A stretch of 64,000 nucleotides of DNA from Euglena gracilis (taxonomy: Eukaryota; Euglenida; Euglenophyceae; Euglenales): NCBI GenBank assembly GCA_039621445.1, contig CP154957.1, positions 16,112,947 to 16,176,946 of the forward strand. Reading direction: 5' to 3'. Every line of letters begins with the position of its first letter. The stretch's first letter is position 1. Under the pieces are notes generated by a model. That model did not search any database and was not told where the DNA came from. It saw nothing but the letters and a program-made list of their open reading frames with translations. Below, piece after piece: positions 30,625 to 39,544 of the stretch. The position numbers were made by a program, and so were the translations under genes.

Positions 30625-33600
30625 TTAGGGAGAGTTCAAGAACCCCTCCCTTTGCCCAGCCAAATCCGAACGGGCGTAGGTGAGTGGAAAGGACTCCCCA
30701 AGGCTTAAGTCCCACTTACACACCTTGAGTTGATCCGCATGGACATCCAAATGTTGCCCCGCCGAAATTTTGAGTCGGTAGCTCGAGGCTCCAACCCGCC
30801 CCACAACTTCAAATGGACCTTGCCACCATCGCTCCATTTTGTTTCCCCCAACCGATCTTGGTTTGAGCAACCACACCCATGATCCAAGCTCGTATGGGGG
30901 GGAAGCCTTTCGACCCCGATTGATTCGGGCTTGGACCCTCGCATGTTCCTCATTCAAGAGTTTGGAAATTTTCTCCTCCAAAGTTTTCATGCGAGTCAAA
31001 AAATCATGGGCTTCGGGACAATCTTGAATGGGGGTGTAGGGCAATCCCGCCAAACTTCGATCCCTCCCAAAAACCAATTGGTAGGGGGTGTACCCCGTTG
31101 GATCGGCCAAATCGTGTTGAAGCCGCAAGGCCCGGGGTAGGGCTTCGACCCAATTCACCCTTTCCTCCATGTGTAGTTTCCTTAGGATTCCTTGGAGGAT
31201 CCTTCCACACACCTCAGCCCGCCCATTTGCTTGGGGGCGGTGTGCTTGGGAATATGCCCTCCTTATTCCCAATCGACTACACATGGTCACCCAAAATTGA
31301 GACACAAATTGGGGACCCCTATCGCTGGTGATCACACTCGGAATGCCCATTTCTCCCCAACTCCCATCAATGAAGAGATGAGCCACCCGTTCCCCGGTGA
31401 GCCCTTTCTCAACACTTGGCCGAGCCACCATCCAACCGGTCAAACGGTCCACACACAAAACATAACAATTGAATGTGTGTCCCAACCACGTGACTTCCGG
31501 CATGGAGAAAACATCCATACACACGTGGGACCAAAAATGCTCGGGAATGGGAGTGAATTCAATGGGTCTTTTCATGGACCAATTCGGGGGTTCACACGCT
31601 TGACACACCAAACATTCTGTTTTCACCTTCTCCACCACCTTTTTCCAATTGGTGGTGGTCGGTAGAAAATATCGGCGCTCCATTTCGGTGACCAACCGAT
31701 CCACGCCCAAATGCCCCATGGCAATGTGGTGCTCTCGTGTGACAACTTCCACCCGATTTTCCGGCACACACAACCTGTCCCCCTTGTACATTTTTCCATC
31801 AAAAATCCGAATGCCATTTGGCCACTCCTCCCCTTTGGACTTGTTTTTTTTCCAATCACTCGCCCAAAATTCGGATTGATCATACAAGCTTGACCAATCT
31901 TCATCCATCACATGTGGACGAAATTTCGACCTCCCCCCCCTCGGATCCACGGTGGTGGTGGGCTTCCGACCCGTGTCGCCGAGGGGTCTCCCCTTCCCCA
32001 ACGAAGAGGGGGGGGCTCGAAAAGAGAATTTTCTGGGCTCTCCAAGGGGGGTTCCCATAATTCCGGGTCGAACCCCAACCCTTTCATCCGATGAGGATTC
32101 TCCATCACCAAGACACTCCATGGCCGAAGAACTTTCCCCTCCCACATCCTCTTCCAAGGCATCCCCTTCTCGAGAGGGAGGGGGGGGATTAGGAGAGTGA
32201 GGGGAACACACCTTCTCTCCTCCTCCTCCTCGGCACTTTCTCCTTCGTCGTCCCTCGGTCCCACCTTTGCCTCCTTTCTCGGTTGGGCTCGTGGAGGGGA
32301 TTCCCGAGGGGGTTCGGCTGCCCACCTCTCTTGCATCTCCATCCATCGCCGTTGGATCGGCGGTAGGGGCCGAGGCTCCTCGTGCTCCATCTTGGATTCC
32401 CTCTCCACTCGCCATTGATCCGGTACCCGTGGGTGAGGTTCTCCAAGATTCGTTCTCAACTCCTTCACTTGCCATTGTCGATGGAGCGGTGGCGGGGTAG
32501 GAAACTCCTCCCGACTCCTCCTCAACCCCTGATTGGGGGGATTGCTCATCGGCCTGAGGTGGCGAGGGGGATGTTGGAGAGGAGGTGGTGACACCCGACC
32601 GGGTAACCACCCGTACATCCGTTGCCCCCCCCACCATCAATATCCCCCTTTTCCCCCCGGGTTCCCGCCGAATCAAGCCCACCAAGCCCCTTTCCATGAG
32701 TTCCCCCTCCATCATGGATTTCACTTCTTCCCGGGCTTCCAAGCTCCCGTGGAAGCTTACATCCTCCCGTGCGGAGCTCGCCGGGTAGGCATACCGTGAC
32801 ATGGCATCCGCCACGATATTTGTGGGGCCGGGGACATAAACAATCTCTAGGTCGAACTGAGATAGCGTTTCGTGCCATCTCGCTCGCCTTCCTCGGGGAC
32901 CCGAGGGGGTGTCGACATGTTCGGTTACCCAATCCTCCAACGCCTTGTGATCGGTCGTGATGATCACGGGTTGGAAGCCAATGTAGCTCGCCCATTTCCT
33001 TAGGGCAGCCACAATGGCATAGGTCTCCTTTTCACGGGGAACCCAATTCAATTGGCTCTTGGCCAACTTCCGTGAAAAGAAACCCACGGGCACGAGTCGA
33101 CTCTTGCCGACTTCAATCCCCGAAGATTTTTCCTGCTCCTCGGGGTGAAGTTGCTCCAAAACGGCACCAATGGCAAAATCACTTGCATCATCACACCTCA
33201 AAACGAATGGACCATCCGGGTTGATTTGGAAGAGCTCAAGCTCCTCCTTCAATTTTTCTTTCAACCGATGAAAAGCCAAGACTTCCTCCTCGGTCCAATC
33301 CAACTTTTTTTGAGATCCCTTTCTCCCGTCATGCCGATTCAATCTCAACTTGGCCATGAGGGGGGCAGCAAATTCAGCATAGTGGTGAACATACTCCGAA
33401 TAATGGTTTGTCAAACCCAAAAAGGCACGAAGTTCGGTCACCACCTTTGGAAGCCCCCACCCTTGGACCGGTAAAAGCTTTCCCGGGGAGGGGCTCCTTC
33501 GACCCTCCCGCAAAACATGCCCACAAAACTCAACCTCCCGCATGAAAAAGTGGGATTTTTCGGGGCTACACACGAGATTGTTTTCCTTGAGGCGTTGCAA

Positions 33601-35988
33601 AACCCGCCTCACATCTTCGGCATGATTTTGGAGAAGCTCCTCCTCCGTTTCCCCCGTGGATCCAATAATGATGTCGTCCACGTAGGGATCGACACCGGGA
33701 AGTTCTCGCAAAACCCATTCCATCATCCGTTGGAATTGGGCATTTCCATTTTTCAACCCCATCACCAAAACTTTCCATTGCATGGTGCCCCGGGGGGTTG
33801 ACATGCAAGTGATGGGTCGGTGCTCCTTTTTCAATGGCATTTGGTGATAGCCATCGGTCAAATCCAGCACCGTCCAAATTTTGAACTTCCCTTGTCTTTG
33901 GAGGATGTGAGAAATTTGGGGGAGGGGATGCCCATCTTTCAGGGTTGCAAGATTTTGGGGCCTCAAATCCTGCACAAGGCGATACTTTCCCGGGGTTTTC
34001 TTGGGTACCGGAAAAGATGGGGTGTTCCACGGACCCGAACCGGGCTCGACCTTCCCCATTTTCAAGGCCTCATCCACAAGATGTTGATGAGCCTCCCGTC
34101 TCTCACCCGTCATGTGATAGGGCTTTTGACTAACGGGTTTGGCACCCTCCCTCAACCAAATTTCGGCTTCCCCGTGTGGACCTCTCACGGGGGGATCTCG
34201 AGGGCAAACCCCAGAAAGCGATGAATCCCGAAATTCTTCAACAATCTCCTTTTTCAGGACTTCACCGAGGGGGTCTTGGGTCTCCCCCCTCACCTCAATC
34301 GCACCCTTCACAAAATTCACATGGGCTGACGCCAAAACCATGTGTTTTGCCACTTCACGGATGACATCCTCCCCCTCATCTTCCATTTCAAAATGGGCAC
34401 CCGGGCTGGCCGAAAGTCGCATTTTTTTCACCATTTCGACTGCTTGGCGCATTTCCGATGGGTCAACCGGAGAATCACCCTCCCCGAAAAAACCATCTGG
34501 ACACCCGGGCATTGGATCCACCAAATTTTCATCTTCGGATTCCTCGTCCGAAGTCAAAGGTTGGGGTGAGTCCAAAACACGGTCCCCCCCCAAAACTCTT
34601 TCCTTGCCATCGGAGGTGAAACCACACACATATTCCACCAATCGGTAAGGAATACGATAGGTGAGCTCCTTTTTTGCACTCCCATTTGCCCCACCAAGCT
34701 TGGCCTTGTGTGCTCGAAGCTTGTTTGGGTGGTTGGGATCCTTCTCAACCAAATTGGGGCATGTCGAGTGATCGCAAACGACATTGGGTAGTGAAAGCAA
34801 ATGCGGACTCCCAAAAAATCTGGTGGGTTTTTGATACCCCCACCTTTCAAATTGGCAATGGTCTGCATCCAAAACTGGAAATTTCGCCAAAAGAGCATGC
34901 CGGGCAAGGATTCCCGTTCGGGGGGTCTCCAAACACCAAACCTTGGGTCTCAAAAACTTGATAATCTCAAGCGTTTTTCGCACCAATGCCAGAGCCGGTT
35001 CCAACCGTCTCGGCCTACGGCTTAAGGCCAAACTGAATTCGGTACAGGGAGGGCATGCGGTCACAATCTCAAATTCACCCGGGGAAAAACTTTTCTCGTA
35101 ATCCCAGGTTGAAATATCCACACACAGGGTGGGGTCCCACTTTGAATCCACATCCACGGATATCACGTCGTACCCGTGGTCCCGCAAAACCTTCCCGACA
35201 CTTCCGGTGCCGGAAAAAAGATCCAAAGCTTTGGGACGAAAATTGTGGATCGCCTGAATGGACACAGGGGGGATGGCTCGAATGGAATCTACAATGGTCC
35301 CCTTTCCGGCGAGGACGCCGCAAATCCAAACCGAACAACCATCAAAAAATCCTTGAACCCCGTGTTTTCTTGGCACCACATTCAAATTCCTTTCTGCCAA
35401 CCAGACATAGGAGAGGATCACATCCTCCTCTATGTCGGCCTCGTATAAAAGTGTAGGAATTTTCACCACAACCGCATTTTTGGTGTCCTGCACCACCCCT
35501 GAAAATTGCAATTCCACCAAGGCCTCATCCGACCCGCCCTTCACCCTTTGGTTGTTGGCAGCAACCAAGTTGACGGGTTTTGCCGATGGAGCGAAAAATG
35601 AACGGGGGAGCAAATTTCTTTTCACCAAGCAAACTTCTGCCCCCGTGTCGACCAAGGCCCGAACTTCCTGGGAACCACCCAAGACATCAATTTTGGTTGA
35701 AAGATGCAAATGGACCCCCTTCACCCACCCCGCTTTCAAAGCCATCAACCGCCACTCACGCAAAACCTCCCGGATGGTAGCGCCATCCGAATTTTCAAGT
35801 GGCATCAAATTTTTCATTTCCATCAAAAGATGCTCCACTGCCTCCTCTTCCTCAGGCAATGGTTCATCTGACGATGGTGCGGGTGGTTCCGATGAAGAGG
35901 ACTCCGACATTGCCCCGATCACGTGGAGAGCGGCCATCACACGTGTCAAACAAGGGGGGGTTGAAGGAGACAAAACATCCCCCCCCAT
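30625..35988 (-). CDS. Pol: protease, DNA methyltransferase, RT, RNase H, integrase
   Basis: The uninterrupted frame is 1787 residues. Protease: A-L-V-D-T-G-A-E-V at 111-119. Methyltransferase: about 250-457. RT: about 600-850 with V-L-D-L-T-D-G-Y-H-Q-M, L-V-M-G-L-K-N-G and catalytic Y-V-D-D at 769-772. RNase H: about 925-1065 (C-D-D-A-S-D-F-A-I, F-F-S-R-K-L, T-D-H-K-A-L, I-V-A-D-A-M-S-R). A 300-residue Ser/Pro/Gly-rich linker follows. The integrase has an H-x-G-H...C-x-x-C zinc site, core motifs M-D-V-F-S-M, T-S-D-R-G-P-Q-F and A-N-G-R-A-E-V, and a C-terminal W-W-Q-G-P-F module. The start is taken at 35988, or an ATG shortly after; it lies just after the gag frame ends near 36040. Intact domains and near-identical LTRs suggest recent activity. 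Confidence 0.95.
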   Translation of the reverse strand: MGGDVLSPSTPPCLTRVMAALHVIGAMSESSSSEPPAPSSDEPLPEEEEAVEHLLMEMKNLMPLENSDGATIREVLREWRLMALKAGWVKGVHLHLSTKIDVLGGSQEVRALVDTGAEVCLVKRNLLPRSFFAPSAKPVNLVAANNQRVKGGSDEALVELQFSGVVQDTKNAVVVKIPTLLYEADIEEDVILSYVWLAERNLNVVPRKHGVQGFFDGCSVWICGVLAGKGTIVDSIRAIPPVSIQAIHNFRPKALDLFSGTGSVGKVLRDHGYDVISVDVDSKWDPTLCVDISTWDYEKSFSPGEFEIVTACPPCTEFSLALSRRPRRLEPALALVRKTLEIIKFLRPKVWCLETPRTGILARHALLAKFPVLDADHCQFERWGYQKPTRFFGSPHLLSLPNVVCDHSTCPNLVEKDPNHPNKLRAHKAKLGGANGSAKKELTYRIPYRLVEYVCGFTSDGKERVLGGDRVLDSPQPLTSDEESEDENLVDPMPGCPDGFFGEGDSPVDPSEMRQAVEMVKKMRLSASPGAHFEMEDEGEDVIREVAKHMVLASAHVNFVKGAIEVRGETQDPLGEVLKKEIVEEFRDSSLSGVCPRDPPVRGPHGEAEIWLREGAKPVSQKPYHMTGERREAHQHLVDEALKMGKVEPGSGPWNTPSFPVPKKTPGKYRLVQDLRPQNLATLKDGHPLPQISHILQRQGKFKIWTVLDLTDGYHQMPLKKEHRPITCMSTPRGTMQWKVLVMGLKNGNAQFQRMMEWVLRELPGVDPYVDDIIIGSTGETEEELLQNHAEDVRRVLQRLKENNLVCSPEKSHFFMREVEFCGHVLREGRRSPSPGKLLPVQGWGLPKVVTELRAFLGLTNHYSEYVHHYAEFAAPLMAKLRLNRHDGRKGSQKKLDWTEEEVLAFHRLKEKLKEELELFQINPDGPFVLRCDDASDFAIGAVLEQLHPEEQEKSSGIEVGKSRLVPVGFFSRKLAKSQLNWVPREKETYAIVAALRKWASYIGFQPVIITTDHKALEDWVTEHVDTPSGPRGRRARWHETLSQFDLEIVYVPGPTNIVADAMSRYAYPASSAREDVSFHGSLEAREEVKSMMEGELMERGLVGLIRREPGGKRGILMVGGATDVRVVTRSGVTTSSPTSPSPPQADEQSPQSGVEEESGGVSYPATAPSTMASEGVENESWRTSPTGTGSMASGEGIQDGARGASAPTADPTAMDGDAREVGSRTPSGIPSTSPTEKGGKGGTEGRRRRKCRGGGGEKVCSPHSPNPPPPSREGDALEEDVGGESSSAMECLGDGESSSDERVGVRPGIMGTPLGEPRKFSFRAPPSSLGKGRPLGDTGRKPTTTVDPRGGRSKFRPHVMDEDWSSLYDQSEFWASDWKKNKSKGEEWPNGIRIFDGKMYKGDRLCVPENRVEVVTREHHIAMGHLGVDRLVTEMERRYFLPTTTNWKKVVEKVKTECLVCQACEPPNWSMKRPIEFTPIPEHFWSHVCMDVFSMPEVTWLGHTFNCYVLCVDRLTGWMVARPSVEKGLTGERVAHLFIDGSWGEMGIPSVITSDRGPQFVSQFWVTMCSRLGIRRAYSQAHRPQANGRAEVCGRILQGILRKLHMEERVNWVEALPRALRLQHDLADPTGYTPYQLVFGRDRSLAGLPYTPIQDCPEAHDFLTRMKTLEEKISKLLNEEHARVQARINRGRKASPPYELGSWVWLLKPRSVGGNKMERWWQGPFEVVGRVGASSYRLKISAGQHLDVHADQLKVCKWDLSLGESFPLTYARSDLAGQREGFLNSP
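34618..35241 (-). other. C5-cytosine DNA methyltransferase domain inside Pol
   Basis: Pol residues 250-457. Motif I is A-L-D-L-F-S-G-T-G-S-V-G (SAM binding, 254-265). An acidic motif II follows (I-S-V-D-V-D, 276-281). Motif IV is A-C-P-P-C-T-E-F-S (311-319), with the catalytic Cys at 315. Motif VI-like C-L-E-T-P (352-356) keeps the catalytic Glu, but the usual Asn is Thr. A motif VIII-like Q-F-E-R-W-G-Y-Q-K-P-T-R sits at 379-390, and R-I-P-Y-R-L (445-450) resembles motif IX/X. There is no sizeable target-recognition domain, so it is a compact enzyme of about 200 residues. Its motif spacing resembles small DCM-type enzymes of phages and large DNA viruses more than DNMT1 or DNMT3. The likely role is methylating cytosines in element or host DNA; specificity cannot be read from the sequence. 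Confidence 0.88.
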
Positions 35989-36039
35989 GGATGGGAGACT
36001 TGCATTTGCAGAACCGGCTCCCGAATGGCTCTGACCCCC

Positions 36040-36859
36040 CTACTCAGAGGATTGGGCGATGGGAGGAGTGTCTTTCACCCCCTTCGGCCCCTTCTCCTCC
36101 GACTTTGGAGGCCCACCCCCCCAACGAGCCTTTTGTGCAAACGAGCATTTTCTGAAGTCATGGATGAACTCCCTGCCCGCCTTTTTGCATGTGAAGCACT
36201 CCCCCTTGGATGAAGGGGATTTTGCACTCGGGCCCTTTCCCTGGGAGGCTGGTTTCCCACCCCACTTCTCCGGGTAGGATTGAGCCTTCGGCTTCCAAGA
36301 TGATTTCCCTTTGGTCGGAGAACCTTTCTTGGTAGTTTCCCCCCCCACCGTTCTTGGGAGGGTCATCAACAAAAACTCGCACTTTTGCTGGGGAGGGGGA
36401 TTTTGGCTTTTCCTCCAACCCATATGCATTCCGAGTGGCAACATATTCCTGCTCCGTCCGCAGGAATGAGGTGACAAATTCAAAAATTTCATCACCCGTC
36501 ATTTGATATTCATGACAGGTTGCAGAAACTTTCAGACCATCCATGAGGAACCCATCCAAAGCCAAGAATTGATCCCGTTCGGCTTTGTCGTGGCACTCAA
36601 ACACATAACTCCCCACCCCCTCATGGTGTCTCGGGAGTCGGTGTCCAATCACCCCCCTCAACTCCTGGAGAAACGGTTCACCCATGAGATTCCGGGGGAG
36701 GGAAATGCGAACCCACGGTTTGTCCCTCCTTTTTTTGGCCTGCTCAATCATCACCTTTTTTTTGCAAAAATGGGGGCATCTTGCAGAAAATGAGTTGCCA
36801 TTCCTCGGCATCGGTTCGGTCTTCCACTCGGTCCCTTTTGGCCACAAACTGCGCCTCAA
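36040..36859 (-). CDS. Gag C-terminal region: nucleic-acid-binding part, two frames
   Basis: This is reached from the capsid frame by a shift at an A8 run (near 36757-36764). It continues to a G7 run near 36343, where the frame shifts again and runs to the stop at 36040. The first part has R-D-K-P-W-V-R-I-S-L-P-R and a compact fold-like region of about 100 residues. The second has many Lys/Ser and an unusual knuckle C-F-T-C-K-K-A-G-R-E-F-I-H-D-F-R-K-C (CX2C-X8-H-X4-C), longer than the classical CX2CX4HX4C. Both changes of frame fall on homopolymers in an otherwise young element. Programmed slippage, transcript slippage or assembly error are all possible. Confidence 0.6.
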
Positions 36860-37655
36860 ATTTCACCCAATCCAAAAGGGTGAGTTGTGCGTTGGGGGGA
36901 CCCGAGCATTTGAGTGACACCCGATGCCAATCAGCCCTACTTTGTCTGAGGGTATCCACCCCAAACTCTCTCCGAAATTCTTCCCGAAAACTTTTGTAGG
37001 TCATGTTTCTGTCCCTACTCATTCGGGTTTTCAGTTTTAGGGATGTTGCCTCATCGAGGCAGCTGCGAAACTCCATCAACATGGCAAAATCGGAGAGATG
37101 GTAGGGGGAGGTTTCTTGGATTATTCTTTCCACCTCCTCCCATTTTCTTTCAAACTCGGGGGCATCTTGCACCAACCCAGAAAATCGAGGTTTTTCCATT
37201 TGTCGCCAAACCTCTTGCATAATGGGGTTCATTGGTGCCATTGCCATAAATCCCGGAACACCTTGCCCCAAAACGTTGACATGGGTTTGGGGACCCATGC
37301 TTTCAAAATTGTTTGGGCTCGGTGCAAAAGAAAAAGGAGTGTTCATGGGCATGAAACCGGGAGGTGCTTGTGAGGGTTGAACAATGGGTTTTGGTGGCAC
37401 CAGCCTTGCTGTGGTGGTTTGAGTTGAAGAACCACCATCCTTCGGGTTGTTCGCAAAAGTTGCACCCGAACTTTGACCCGAATCGCTGGTCCCCCTCCCC
37501 AAATCTTGCAACGGGGGGGGTCGCAATTCCCCCTTGCGTTGAATTCGCAAGGCTGCCATTTCTTCCCTCAACTTCAGAATTTCGTTTTCCAACTCCATCA
37601 CCCGGGGGGATTTTCTTGCAGGGTCCTCGGGTTTGGGGTTGGTCGGGGGATTCAT
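36744..37655 (-). CDS. Gag capsid ORF of the methyltransferase element
   Basis: ATG at 37655 lies one base after the TAG of the upstream ORF (37657-37659), giving a 303-residue frame. A short heptad segment (V-M-E-L-E-N-E-I-L-K-L-R-E-E-M) and a Pro/Ser-rich linker precede a retrotransposon Gag capsid-like region: K-P-R-F-S-G-L-V-Q-D-A-P-E-F-E-R-K-W, then M-L-M-E-F-R-S-C-L-D-E-A and F-R-E-E-F-R-R-E-F-G. It would form the particle shell. The stop-start arrangement suggests reinitiation; the C9 run just upstream could alternatively fuse the two ORFs by a shift. Confidence 0.75.
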   Translation of the reverse strand: MNPPTNPKPEDPARKSPRVMELENEILKLREEMAALRIQRKGELRPPPLQDLGRGTSDSGQSSGATFANNPKDGGSSTQTTTARLVPPKPIVQPSQAPPGFMPMNTPFSFAPSPNNFESMGPQTHVNVLGQGVPGFMAMAPMNPIMQEVWRQMEKPRFSGLVQDAPEFERKWEEVERIIQETSPYHLSDFAMLMEFRSCLDEATSLKLKTRMSRDRNMTYKSFREEFRREFGVDTLRQSRADWHRVSLKCSGPPNAQLTLLDWVKFEAQFVAKRDRVEDRTDAEEWQLIFCKMPPFLQKKGDD

Positions 37656-37656
37656 G

Positions 37657-39006
37657 CTATGGATGGGGGGGGGGCAATTCCACGGGTTGCCTCGGCACAC
37701 CCGCGACCACTGGTGCTGGTGCAGCTTGCGGCTGTGGCTTTGCTGTAGAAGTCGTAGTACTTGTTGTACAGCTCGGCCGGGTCGGGAGCCCAACCTCCTT
37801 TGGGGCCTTGGCCTCGACGGGGGCCTTGGCTTCGGTGGGGGCCTTGGTCTCGGTGGGGGCCTTGGTTTCTTGCCGTTGCTGCTCCTGCACCTTGGTGATG
37901 AGGGCCCCTACGAGAGGTTGGAGCCCCCCCAAGGCACCCTCCGATGCTGATGTTTTTTCATGCAAGAACTGAACCTTCTGGGTCAAAACCCCAATGGATT
38001 CTCGCAAGATGGGTAGGTTTCCCATACCCCCCTCAACTTGCTCGATCCTTGCCCCCAAGGATTGAATTGCAGTCTCCATGGCTGTCCCCATTTGAGCCAC
38101 TTTCTTCTCCCCCAATTCCATTTGTTGAAAAATGTGGAGTTGATCCCGTAAACTCTCCTTTTGGATGGTGTCCATCAATTTTTTGTCCCATGAAGCACTC
38201 ATGGTCTGCATTTCACCACCCATTTCCTCGGAAAGTTCTCTCCACATGACTTGGACTTCCCCCCGCACATCATCGAAAAGCTGATGCACCTCCTTCTCAA
38301 ATTTTTCCATCCCCAACCGGAAGGAATCCATGGTTTGCCTTTGAGAAATGACCTCGGTCCCCAAAGATTGGACATTTTGGGCCCCCTCGCTCCCATGAGC
38401 TGAAAGGAGCATGGCCTCCCTAGCCCCCCTTTCCACCCGTTCCTCTACAGAGTGGATTTGGAGCTTTTGGGCCATACATTCAGCATTGGTATTTTGCACC
38501 AACGCCGAAAGGGTTGAAATGTCCCTCCCCCCCTTTTCCATCCGTTCTTCTACCGAATGGATTAGGAGTTTTTGGGTTTGAAATTCGGCCCCTGCACTTC
38601 TCATCCAAGCAACCAACTCCTCGCACGAATTTCGCAAGGATTGTATTTCCTTCATGTGAATTTCTTGGTTTTTGAGGAAATTTTCATTTTCCCTCTGAAG
38701 AACCAAAAGTGTGCCCTTGATCTCCGGCACAACTTGTTCAAACTTTGCCATGTAGGGGAAAACCACCTTTTCCATGGCTTGAACACCTAAAAATGCTTGA
38801 TTTGCAACCTCCCTTGCCGTCAAATCGGCAAAGTTTTGAACACCGGTTGCAGAACTTTCGGTGGGTCTTTCACAAATTTCTGGTACCTCCGGATCTTCGC
38901 TATGATAATCCGGGGGGTCCAAATCGGAGGGGTTTTCTTCCTCCATTGCCTCCCCCTCACCAGCTACCCTAATCATGCACACCCTAGCTACCGTGTTCTC
39001 ATCCAC
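37657..39006 (-). CDS. Coiled-coil N-terminal Gag ORF of the methyltransferase element
   Basis: The frame is 449 residues. The N-terminus has D-P-P-D-Y-H-S-E-D-P-E, a PPxY-like acidic motif. The bulk is heptad-rich with a repeated H-S-V-E-E-R-M/V-E-K/R-G phrase (three times), predicted as long coiled coil. The C-terminus is an Ala/Pro/Lys repeat (T-E-A-K-A-P-V-E-A-K-A-P) and ends in P-P-P-H-P. It matches no classical Gag domain. It probably supports assembly. Architecture is shared with the gag-like ORFs at 21.2-24.2 kb. Confidence 0.65.
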   Translation of the reverse strand: MDENTVARVCMIRVAGEGEAMEEENPSDLDPPDYHSEDPEVPEICERPTESSATGVQNFADLTAREVANQAFLGVQAMEKVVFPYMAKFEQVVPEIKGTLLVLQRENENFLKNQEIHMKEIQSLRNSCEELVAWMRSAGAEFQTQKLLIHSVEERMEKGGRDISTLSALVQNTNAECMAQKLQIHSVEERVERGAREAMLLSAHGSEGAQNVQSLGTEVISQRQTMDSFRLGMEKFEKEVHQLFDDVRGEVQVMWRELSEEMGGEMQTMSASWDKKLMDTIQKESLRDQLHIFQQMELGEKKVAQMGTAMETAIQSLGARIEQVEGGMGNLPILRESIGVLTQKVQFLHEKTSASEGALGGLQPLVGALITKVQEQQRQETKAPTETKAPTEAKAPVEAKAPKEVGLPTRPSCTTSTTTSTAKPQPQAAPAPVVAGVPRQPVELPPPHP

Positions 39007-39527
39007 GGTGATTGGGCATACAACGGGAGGTGGAGGAGGGGCACACCGATAGGGAGGGGGCTGGTCATAGCTCTGATTCGGCCAATTGCAAGGGCCCTTC
39101 AGGCCATCTTGGACTCTGTCTTGAATTGGTTGCCATTTGAAACCATCTTGATTGAGGAGCTGTGGACACGAGGGGTTTTCAAAGCCACAACCCCCGTCAC
39201 AGCCGGAACCAAGGTCATGGGGGGCATTTTCAAAATCGCCTCCCCCATTATGGCAGAAATAGTTGCTTTGAGTCCCGATTTGACCTTGCCCAAAAAACAG
39301 TCCCGAACTTCACCAACCAGAATCAGCTTGGTTTCTGTTCTGGAATCCTCTGAAGGATCGGTGTTGCTATTCACCGATTTGAGCAAAACTTTGGAGGGAT
39401 TTTCCACTCCCCCCTCGAAATGCCCAAAGACAGCCTCTGTTAGGGATCTTGCAGGAAAGTTGGTTGAAAAGGAGAATTCACCACCCCTCTTTCCATGGCT
39501 CAGATCACAGGGGGGATTCTCCGGACA

Positions 39528-39544
39528 GGCACCTCTGCATACCA
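39528..39544 (-). promoter_or_regulatory. Primer binding site, initiator-Met-like
   Basis: On the element's strand TGGTATGCAGAGGTGCC directly follows the 5' LTR end (ATAACA). It resembles the initiator Met site TGGTAGCAGAGG with one extra T. Confidence 0.7.

Noticed and set aside
31908-32618. 236-codon minus-strand frame in the Pol linker
   Set aside because: It is an alternative frame of the Ser/Pro-rich Pol linker; the Pol frame is uninterrupted there.
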